NCBI GenBank assembly: GCA_028288395.1
Contig: JAQBNV010000461.1
Location: 1-14,036, forward strand
Direction: 5' to 3'
DNA from: Adhaeribacter sp.
GTDB lineage: Bacteria; Bacteroidota; Bacteroidia; Cytophagales; Hymenobacteraceae
DNA: 14,036 nucleotides
Both the position numbers and the translations under genes were made by a program. Under the pieces are notes generated by a model. The model made no database searches and was not told the origin of the DNA. It worked only from the letters and a program-made list of their open reading frames with translations. Each line of letters starts with the position of its first letter. Position 1 is the first letter of the stretch. Positions 1-6,291 of the stretch are shown here, piece by piece.

Positions 1-673
1 CAACGACTGACCGGTTTGCTTTTTTAAAATATATACTTAAATAACCCCCGGAGTAATTAAGCCGGGCCGCTAACTGCTCGATGCGTAAGCGTTCGGGCCG
101 TAAAATATGCCCGCGAATGTAAATAAGCTAATCCCGGATGAGCTGGGGCTTTTGGGTTTCGGGCAGCCGGAGGTCTGCTCCCGTACGAGGTTGCGAGCCA
201 GAATACCCAAAATAGCTTTCATAATGCCATTTAGTACCAACTCGTAAGAATCCGCTACGCGGTGGCTGTATTCGTGCAGCAGCACCGTTAGTAAATGATC
301 CAATCTGTTGGTCATCTTCGCGGGTGATAAGGCTTCCGCCGGCCTGGTGAGTTGTGTGGAGTAAAAACCTGATGGCTCCCCGCGACCAACCGGCTGACTT
401 GAGCGGTGTCTTGTCCTGGATAAAGACTTTGGTAAACCGGATATAACAAAAAGTAGTGGGCTGGTGAATTTCGAAATAATGGTAATCTTCCGGCCCGAGT
501 AGAAATACATCGCCAGCCCCGTAAGCAAAAATATTGCCGTTGATGCTGTGGTGGCTCTACCTGCTGTAAATAAAAATAATTTCGAAATAGCTGTGCTTAT
601 GCCCCGGGTGCGGCCACTGCTCGGTGGTGAACAAGTATATAGTAAAGGGATCGTACTGGAGGTGGCGCCGCAT
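1..673 (-). pseudogene. AraC-family transcriptional regulator, degraded and cut by the window edge
   Basis: Reading the minus strand leftward from 673 gives a typical Bacteroidota AraC sensor start (MRRHLQYDPFTIYLF, then TEQWPHPGHKHSYFEIIFIY), which hits an in-frame TAG at 557-559. The same frame resumes with HHSINGNIFAYGAGDVFLLG, then PEDYHYFEIHQPTTFCYIRF and REDDQQ. Near 303 the frame shifts to DHLLTVLLHEYSHRVADSYE and GIMKAILGILARNLVREQ. Near 165 it shifts again to LPETQKPQLIRD, meets another TAG at 128-130, and continues as RPERLRIEQLAARLNYSGGY and LSIYFKKQTGQSL to base 1. That last piece is the first helix-turn-helix of the AraC DNA-binding domain; the second lies outside the window. The order cupin, linker, HTH is intact, so this is one decayed gene. 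The true 5' end is unclear: stops lie in frame just upstream of 673, and another frame there could hold more N-terminus. It probably once regulated a nearby sugar gene. Confidence 0.85.
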
Positions 674-749
674 GTCCGGAATTTACTAAAGATTAACCGA
701 TTTATACGGCCAACCCGGTATTTTGGCTATAAGCTGCGGGCCGGTTTAG

Positions 750-815
750 GCGTAATAAATATTAACCGGGTAAATACTGATGATTTACTATTTGCCCGGT
801 TAATATTTATTGCGC
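750..815. repeat. Long inverted repeat between the AraC remnant and the 877-3402 gene
   Basis: Arms 750-776 and 789-815 are 27 bases each, enclosing a 12-base loop. They are complementary at 25 of 27 positions. The two exceptions, 753/812 and 771/794, are T opposite G, so they form G-U pairs in plus-strand RNA and A-C mismatches in minus-strand RNA. The arm core is AATAAATATTAACCGGG. It lies about 60 bp past the stop of the minus-strand gene, so it could end that transcript, but no T-rich tail follows on either side. It could also be an operator, or a relic of a small mobile palindrome. The structure is directly visible; its role is unknown. Confidence 0.75.
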
Positions 816-876
816 TCTTGTGCAGGCCTATATTTGTAATCTGATGTTGTAACCGGGGCACCAAAGCAAATTGGTT

Positions 877-3402
877 TTACCATGATACCACCAAACTCCC
901 CGTAATATTTTCTACCACAAAATGTTTTCCCAATTTCGGATCGCCTTCCTTAAAAGCTATTTTACCTTTCTTCCACGGGTAATCTGTATTCAGGTAGGCG
1001 TTAAAATCGGCAGCCGTTGTTTTATCATCGGCGTATATCCGGACGGTAGCATTCTGAAGGCCATTTACCCGGTACCTTTTAGAGATGCCTAGCTCGCCGG
1101 AATGCAGTTCCTTACAGGAAATCAATCCATCTTTTTGCTCCACAAATATCCGCGATTCCCGGTTCCAGGAGGTAGGCATGGGGTAGGTGGAATGGCTATT
1201 TTTCAGCCTGGTTTCCAGGCCCAGCAGCAACGGCGCCCCCTGCGGTAATTTAAAATGATTGGTAATGGTACTGTGGGGGTTATAGCCGGAGAAAACAAAG
1301 GCATTATTGCTCCTCGAAACCGTAAGCACCGGGTTTTTTACCGCTGGATTATCTTTTTCAATGGTAAAGTTCAGGCCGAATTCTGCTAATACATACCGCA
1401 GCAAAAGCGGGCCGGTAAACCATTCCGAAGGGTTGTCGGGGGTAAGCAGTTTGCCGCCGGTAAATTTACTCGAATTCGTGCCGCGCACGTATACGACTTT
1501 TCCACCCTGCCAGGCCGGCAATTCCCGCACCCATACGGCGTCCCGGGTCTGGCCCGTTTGGGACATTTGGGCTAAGACCTTCGTGTTTTTATCTTCTGGG
1601 TTTTCTACGGTAGTGGCGATGCCGCCGCCGGAAAACAGAGCCTGGTGCTGAATATTTTCGGGATACGAGGTAGCCATTTTATCGCCGGGATAGGACGAAG
1701 CAAGAGTGAATTTTCCTTCCAGTGACGTAGTATTCTTCAGATTGAGCAAATCCCGGAAAGCTTTTCCGGCATGACCGGCGGGCCCGTAGATAATGAGCTT
1801 GCCGCCACCTTCTACAAATTTTATCAAGGCCTTTTCCTGGGCCGATTTGGGATCCGGAATAATGGTAACCAGCACGGATTCTTTAAAAAAGGCCGGCTTG
1901 TCGCGGATTACCGATTGGAAGGAACCGGTGGAAATAACGGTATTCAGGGGCAAACCATTGTTAATAGCCTGTCGGATTAGCCAGTCGCCGTAATATATTT
2001 CTGGCAGCCGGTCTTTGTATTTATAAGCCCAATCATGATATTCGTCGAATGGGTAAACCCAAACCAGCGGACCCGGCGCCGTGGGAGCATCATAACGGGC
2101 TTTGAGAATATGCGGGGTTACTTCGTCCGGCACCTGGGTGGGCATGTTGCCGTAAGAATCATCAATGGTCAGAAAACTTAAGTGGGAGGGATTTTTTACT
2201 TCTCCTTTTTTATTAATTCGGGCCACCGACAGGGGCAAATAAATGTCGTGCGGTTCGCGGCCGTAACGATCCAGCCAGGGGCTGTTCAGCCACCAGGGGT
2301 CGTGGGTATAAAACCGGAACAGGTAACGTTCGTCGGGCAGCTCGGCCATCCGCGACATGTAGCCGGCCATTTCCAAACCAAAGTCTCCATCTAAAGCAGC
2401 CCACGGAGAGTTTGGCGGCGGCAATATATTTTTGTCTTTATAAATTGATCTTAAATCCACGCCATCCCGGGCCAGGTCGGCACCCGTAGAGAGGTTGGTG
2501 CCCCTGGTTTGAATCTGAATATCAGGGCATTCGGCCCGGAAAAACTTCCAGAAATCACCTGTTTTGTTTTTGGTAGCGGTTAGCTTTTTCTGGTCGAATT
2601 GCTTGCCATCAAAAATAGCGCCGGTAGAAGACCAGCCTTCCACCCCAAAGCCAAAACCGTTGCTGAGCCATAAAAAGTCGAAGCCCATATCCCGCAGGAA
2701 GTGCTTACTTTGGCGCCCCAGGAAGGTGCCAAAAGGGGTATTGGCCGGAATGCCTTTGGGAAAACCGGCATACGATTCGCTGTCGGCGTTTAAAATAGCA
2801 TAACAACTAACCATGCTGTTATGGCCCATGGCGCTTCCTCCCAGAATTTCCCGGTGTTTTTTATATTTAAAGTCTGATTTGGCAAATTCCGGACCTGGAT
2901 CAAAGGTCTCGCCGACCCTGATATGCTTTCCTGTTACTATTTTGCCTTCTTCTTTTAAGGTTTGAACAATAAACTTTAAATCGCCGTACGTGAACTCCGG
3001 CGGATTTTCTAGATATAAATAGGCCCGTTCGTGGATAGATAATTCTTGTGGTCCGGCATTAACTTCATGCTTGGTATTGGGATTGCCCATGTAGCGGGAC
3101 CACTCCAGGGGCTGGGACATCTGGCCCTTGTAATCCAGAATCTCGGAACCATCACTTGTCCAAAGCATTATCGATACGGTATCGGTATGGCGCAGTAAGG
3201 AATGCCATTGCGTAAAAATTTCCTTAGCCACCGCTCTGATATAAGCCTTATCGTTCTTTTTAAAAGGTTTCAGGGATACTTCCAGGGTAATATTCTGGAA
3301 AGGTTCGCCACTGAGCGTTGAAAGGGTGTTTTGCGCCTTTACCTGGAGTGGCCCGCCTAGCTGCCACAAAATAATTAATGCTACTGTTAATTTTATTTTC
3401 AT
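877..3402 (-). CDS. Secreted putative glycoside-hydrolase-like protein with a glutamine-amidotransferase-like domain (841 aa)
   Basis: I do not recognise a named family with certainty. Residues 1-23 form a signal peptide (hydrophobic core LTVALIILW, ending VKA before Q24), so the protein is exported. Residues about 36-480 look like an alpha/beta barrel of the glycosidase type: an early strand NITLEVSLKPF (37-47), an acidic strand end VGETFDPG (163-170) with E165 a possible catalytic residue, FDFLWLSNGFGFG (241-253), a Trp-rich segment HDPWWLNSPW (368-377), and FLTIDDSYG (410-418). Residues about 505-545 (VLVTIIPDP, then GGGKLIIYGPAG) resemble the amidotransferase-like fold often found after glycosidase barrels, as in beta-galactosidases. 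Residues about 690-841 look like a beta-rich C-terminal domain. It starts at 3402, directly before the signal peptide, with no clear ribosome site. It is divergent from the sigma factor gene and followed by the AraC remnant. A carbohydrate-active role is inference; lyase or non-catalytic binding remain possible. Confidence 0.6.
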   Translation of the reverse strand: MKIKLTVALIILWQLGGPLQVKAQNTLSTLSGEPFQNITLEVSLKPFKKNDKAYIRAVAKEIFTQWHSLLRHTDTVSIMLWTSDGSEILDYKGQMSQPLEWSRYMGNPNTKHEVNAGPQELSIHERAYLYLENPPEFTYGDLKFIVQTLKEEGKIVTGKHIRVGETFDPGPEFAKSDFKYKKHREILGGSAMGHNSMVSCYAILNADSESYAGFPKGIPANTPFGTFLGRQSKHFLRDMGFDFLWLSNGFGFGVEGWSSTGAIFDGKQFDQKKLTATKNKTGDFWKFFRAECPDIQIQTRGTNLSTGADLARDGVDLRSIYKDKNILPPPNSPWAALDGDFGLEMAGYMSRMAELPDERYLFRFYTHDPWWLNSPWLDRYGREPHDIYLPLSVARINKKGEVKNPSHLSFLTIDDSYGNMPTQVPDEVTPHILKARYDAPTAPGPLVWVYPFDEYHDWAYKYKDRLPEIYYGDWLIRQAINNGLPLNTVISTGSFQSVIRDKPAFFKESVLVTIIPDPKSAQEKALIKFVEGGGKLIIYGPAGHAGKAFRDLLNLKNTTSLEGKFTLASSYPGDKMATSYPENIQHQALFSGGGIATTVENPEDKNTKVLAQMSQTGQTRDAVWVRELPAWQGGKVVYVRGTNSSKFTGGKLLTPDNPSEWFTGPLLLRYVLAEFGLNFTIEKDNPAVKNPVLTVSRSNNAFVFSGYNPHSTITNHFKLPQGAPLLLGLETRLKNSHSTYPMPTSWNRESRIFVEQKDGLISCKELHSGELGISKRYRVNGLQNATVRIYADDKTTAADFNAYLNTDYPWKKGKIAFKEGDPKLGKHFVVENITGSLVVSW

Positions 3403-4278
3403 TTCGAAAGGGTTGTGCCGGAACGGTTCAAAATTCAGGATTCTGCTTTAAGGTTGTGGTATGGTAGTTTTAACTCCGGCTTTAAATAGGGATACTATTA
3501 TGAATAAAAATTTTTGTAATGACTCTTAGCAATTAGCAGCTCATTGAAAATTTTCTTTTGAGTCGCAATGTTTTTTTTATTTTTTGTTTCCTTGGCTAGG
3601 AAAATAGGCCATAATTGATAATGAAAGAACACCCCATTCCTGACTTTCCCTGAACACATTAGACCAAGATTATAGCACTGACAGTACCTTTAATAACCTG
3701 AAGTTATGGAAGAATGAGCACTAGTTATAAAAGATCATACCCTGAAGAAAATCAGCGGGAGATTAGAATAAGTAAAAAGTGCTCAATGATGAAAATAAAT
3801 TAAGGAAAAAACAAAAATTTAGTAAAATAACCGAAAGGATATAGTTGGTCTCATTTTTTTTCCTTCGAAAGATAAATGATTTAGAGATAGCAGGTATCGA
3901 TTGAGGGTTTTAAAATGTCTGATTGATGCTATATATTAGGCAGTAAATATATTTTTTATTTTACTATAAGTAGATTTTTGCTGCAACATTTTTGTCTTTT
4001 GGTCTAAACGTAAGCGCTATGGCAGGCGTTTTTTTCTTCCGGAAAAGAAAAATAAACGAATTAGATTTAATACAATGATAATCTCTCAAATATCCTTTTA
4101 TCTCAAATTAGAATAAGTTTGTGTTAAAATTATTTAAAGAAGGCTTTAATACATTAGAAAAATGGGAATGTCTAAAGTTAAATCCCCTTTGTTGGATTTT
4201 AAAAATATCTTTATATTGGCTTTTAGAACTTCTCCGGTGCATTCCCCTGCTGAGTCTTTTTTAATTACTTAACCCCAC
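3403..4278. other. 876-bp AT-rich intergenic region between divergent genes, no gene seen
   Basis: No convincing reading frame lies here on either strand: composition is AT-rich, with poly-T and poly-A runs and frequent stops. It must carry the control regions of both the minus-strand gene ending at 877 and the sigma factor gene at 4279. I see a candidate promoter for the latter at 4188-4219. I found no TTTG/TAnnTTTG match for the minus-strand gene. Minor palindromes are present: TGAGCACT at 3715-3722 with its complement at 3778-3785; GTAAGCGCTAT at 4010-4020, slightly like a LacI-family operator; and an imperfect TTCCGGAA-centred palindrome near 4036-4050. None is strong enough to call alone. 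Confidence 0.6.
4188..4219 (+). promoter_or_regulatory. Candidate Bacteroidota-type promoter for the sigma factor gene
   Basis: TTTG at 4188-4191 is followed after 20 bases by TATATTGG at 4212-4219. The Bacteroidota primary sigma consensus is TTTG near -33 and TAnnTTTG near -7, separated by about 19-21 bases. The -33 element matches fully and the -7 element matches at five of six fixed positions. Transcription would start roughly 50 bases before the start codon at 4279. This is a pattern match in an AT-rich region, where chance matches occur. Confidence 0.4.
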
Positions 4279-4869
4279 ATGATAGCCAGACTAGCTAGTT
4301 TTACAGATGAGCAATTGCTGTTATTCTTGAAAGAGAATAATGAGAATGCCTTCGACGAAATCTATAACCGTTACTGGGCCAAATTATTTAGTCAGGCTTA
4401 TAAAAGATTAGCCAACAAGGAAACAACCGAAGAACTGCTGCAGGATTTGTTTACCAAGCTCTGGCTCAACCGGCACCAAATTAATATAACCAGTTCGCTG
4501 GGCGCCTATTTATCGGGCTCCATTAAATATTTGGTTTTAAATCAGATAGAAAAAGAAGGCGTACGCCAGCGGTTTGCGGTAGCGCATAAGCAATCGTTGG
4601 TTACCCACCATAACTTAACCGAAGAAACCATTATTTCGCAGGAGTTAGAAGGGCTGGTGGCACAGGAAGTAGAAAAATTGTCGCCTAAATGTAAATCCGT
4701 ATTTGTGTTAAGCCGCTTTGACCAGTACTCTAATAAAGATATTGCGCAGAGATTAAATATTTCTGAGAAAACCGTCGAGAACCATATTGCCAAGGCCATT
4801 AAACTTTTAAAATCGAACCTGAAAGAATCGCTTGCAGCCGTAATTATTCTCCTTAATGCCTTGGTCTAG
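4279..4869 (+). CDS. ECF RNA polymerase sigma-70 factor, Bacteroidota FecI/SusCD-linked type
   Basis: At 196 residues it has the usual ECF length. Region 2 lies at about 20-90, with NENAFDEIYNRYWAKLF and the region 2.2-type segment EELLQDLFTKLWLNR used to contact core polymerase. Region 4 lies at about 130-182: LSPKCKSVFVLSRFDQYS followed by the helix-turn-helix NKDIAQRLNISEKTVENHI. This is the style of the family described as 'sigma-70 factor, Bacteroides expansion family 1'. The protein would direct polymerase to promoters of the adjoining SusC/SusD operon when released by FecR. The last residues (LAAVIILLNALV) form a short hydrophobic tail, seen in other members of this group. The start at 4279 is preceded by CCCCAC, with no Shine-Dalgarno; region 2 begins shortly after it, so little is missing. 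The fecR gene follows after 167 bp. Confidence 0.95.
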   Translation: MIARLASFTDEQLLLFLKENNENAFDEIYNRYWAKLFSQAYKRLANKETTEELLQDLFTKLWLNRHQINITSSLGAYLSGSIKYLVLNQIEKEGVRQRFAVAHKQSLVTHHNLTEETIISQELEGLVAQEVEKLSPKCKSVFVLSRFDQYSNKDIAQRLNISEKTVENHIAKAIKLLKSNLKESLAAVIILLNALV

Positions 4870-4884
4870 CACAATTGCTTCCGC

Positions 4885-4931
4885 TAAAGGAATCCGTCCT
4901 TTACCCAATATTTCTTCGCTTTCGTTAAAGC
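4885..4931 (+). terminator. Two small hairpins after the sigma factor gene, weak terminator or attenuator
   Basis: TAAAGGA (4885-4891) pairs perfectly with TCCTTTA (4897-4903) around a five-base loop. A second small hairpin, GCTTT (4918-4922) with AAAGC (4927-4931) around CGTT, is followed by TGCTTTTAAAAATATATTT. They start 16 bases after the sigma stop codon. The stems are short and AT-rich, so they may reduce rather than stop readthrough into fecR. Confidence 0.35.
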
Positions 4932-4969
4932 TGCTTTTAAAAATATATTTAAATTATTTAATAATGGCG

Positions 4970-5010
4970 TAGGGGGTAAGGGCTACTTACCTGACATACC
5001 TATAGACGCG
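4970..5010 (+). promoter_or_regulatory. Possible regulatory element upstream of fecR
   Basis: A G-rich tract GTAGGGGGTAAGG leads into a perfect 6-bp inverted repeat, GGTAAG (4975-4980) and CTTACC (4986-4991), with a five-base loop, followed by TGACATACC. Similar G-rich tracts are, to my recollection, common ahead of fecR genes in Bacteroidota and could be an ECF-dependent promoter that makes the system autoregulated. Alternatively it is a small leader hairpin. The repeat is visible; the function is a guess. Confidence 0.25.
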
Positions 5011-5036
5011 CTTGCTCGCGGCACTTACATCCGGGC

Positions 5037-6128
5037 ATGAAAAAAGATATTTCTAACGAACTTATTAAAAAGTATTTAGCGGGAAATTGCACTCAGACAG
5101 AAAAGGAATTAGTAGACGAATGGTTTGCCAGCTTTGAGCAGGCAGCAGATCTTATCAGCGATTTACCGGAACAAAAGCAGGAACAACTAAAAAGTAACCT
5201 GTTAAGCCAGATAAAAAGCAATATTCAGGAAGCTGAAAATAAGGCCATGCCGGCTGCCGGAACAAAAAGCTTACAGTTTTCCGCAATAGAAAGATCTGGT
5301 TCTTTTACCTTTTATGCCGCTAGAATTGCCGCTGTATTGGTATTAGCCTGCGGCTTAGGGCTGATTGGTTATAAATACTGGACCCAACCCAGATATAATA
5401 AAGACCTTAATGCTACAGTCGTTTTTAGCAACCCCGATAAGCTGGTAAAAAAAATATTGCTGCCGGATGGCAGCAAGGTATGGCTGCAGGAAAACAGCAG
5501 CTTGGCGTTAGCCAACAGCTTTGGCGCTACCAGGCGAATGGTAACCTTAACGGGCGAAGCTTTTTTTGATGTAGCAAAAGATAAAACCCGGCCTTTTGAA
5601 ATTAAAACCAGTGGGGTAACTACCCGCGTATTGGGCACCAGTTTTAATATTAAGGCTTACGAAAACGGTAAAACGGTAGAAATAGCGGTTGTGACGGGTA
5701 AAGTTTCGGTGCTCAGAACCGAAAGTGGAAAAACCGAATCGGCATTATCGGGGCGGGCTGCAAACGAAAAGGCCGCCGTGGTTTTAATGCCTAATCAGAA
5801 AGTGACCTTTATAAAAACTACGCAACACCTGGTTAAAAAAGAGATCCCGGCCAGTGGGCGTAAAACAATATTTTCACAAGCTTCTCTTGTATTTGAAAAT
5901 ACGCCTATCCAGCAAGCCATCCAAATGCTTAATACTAAATTTAATACCGACATTAAGCTGGCCAACGATGATATTAATAACTGTACGATTTACGGTGTTT
6001 TTACCGACCAGAATCTACCGGAAATTTTAGAAGTAATCTGTAAATCGATTGAGGCAGAATACCAATTATACAAAGAAGAAATAATTATTACCGGCGCAGG
6101 CTGCCCCCTAAATCAACCCTTACCCTAA
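5037..6128 (+). CDS. FecR-family anti-sigma factor with DUF4974-like C-terminus
   Basis: This 363-residue inner-membrane protein relays a signal from the outer-membrane SusC to the sigma factor. Residues 1-60 form the cytoplasmic anti-sigma part, with NELIKKYLAGNCTQTEKELV and DEWF typical of Bacteroidota FecR starts. A single membrane helix spans about 94-113 (YAARIAAVLVLACGLGLIGY). The periplasmic FecR domain covers about 135-230, with LPDGSKVWLQENSSL, GEAFFDVAKD and VLGTSFNIKAY as signature segments. Residues about 282-352 (LVFENTPIQQAIQMLNTKF onward) match the DUF4974 C-terminal domain, structurally akin to STN. It lies 167 bp after the sigma gene and is followed by a strong hairpin, so sigma and FecR may form a transcript separate from SusC/SusD. 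Length and domain order are normal. The start at 5037 is supported by the typical N-terminus; no clear ribosome site is present. Confidence 0.95.
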   Translation: MKKDISNELIKKYLAGNCTQTEKELVDEWFASFEQAADLISDLPEQKQEQLKSNLLSQIKSNIQEAENKAMPAAGTKSLQFSAIERSGSFTFYAARIAAVLVLACGLGLIGYKYWTQPRYNKDLNATVVFSNPDKLVKKILLPDGSKVWLQENSSLALANSFGATRRMVTLTGEAFFDVAKDKTRPFEIKTSGVTTRVLGTSFNIKAYENGKTVEIAVVTGKVSVLRTESGKTESALSGRAANEKAAVVLMPNQKVTFIKTTQHLVKKEIPASGRKTIFSQASLVFENTPIQQAIQMLNTKFNTDIKLANDDINNCTIYGVFTDQNLPEILEVICKSIEAEYQLYKEEIIITGAGCPLNQPLP

Positions 6129-6171
6129 AGAAAAACACAATGGAAAAATAACTACACCCCAACTTTTCTGA

Positions 6172-6208
6172 AAAAGAATAGGAGTGTTGCGACCACCCCT
6201 ATTCTTTT
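6172..6208 (+). terminator. Hairpin terminator after fecR
   Basis: Arms AAAAGAATAGGAGTG (6172-6186) and CACCCCTATTCTTTT (6194-6208) pair at 14 of 15 positions around a seven-base loop. The right arm ends in a T-rich run, and the left arm begins with the matching A run, so it could work in both directions. It lies 44 bases after the fecR stop codon and about 80 bases before SusC, separating regulator and transporter transcripts. Confidence 0.7.
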
Positions 6209-6291
6209 AAACCCAGCTTCTTAGCACTATCTCCTAAGATAGACTAGGCTCCTTTTGTCTTATTTTTCACGAAAACAAAACACACAAATTT

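Noticed and set aside
70..528. 152-residue minus-strand frame as a separate gene
   Set aside because: Its middle (DHLLTVLLHEYSHR and following) is only one piece of the AraC remnant; the rest is out-of-frame translation.
548..844. 98-residue plus-strand reading frame
   Set aside because: It is antisense to the AraC cupin remnant and runs through both arms of the inverted repeat; its translation resembles no protein family I know.
3715..3785. TGAGCACT inverted repeat with 55-bp spacer
   Set aside because: Eight bases in an AT-rich gap with a long spacer is within chance expectation, and no function follows from its place.
4010..4020. GTAAGCGCTAT as a LacI-family operator
   Set aside because: Only the core resembles such sites, one copy is present and no LacI-type gene is in the window.
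6261..6268. TATTTTTC as a SusC promoter -7 element
   Set aside because: No TTTG lies at the proper distance upstream; SusC is more likely driven by the ECF sigma factor, whose target motif I cannot define.
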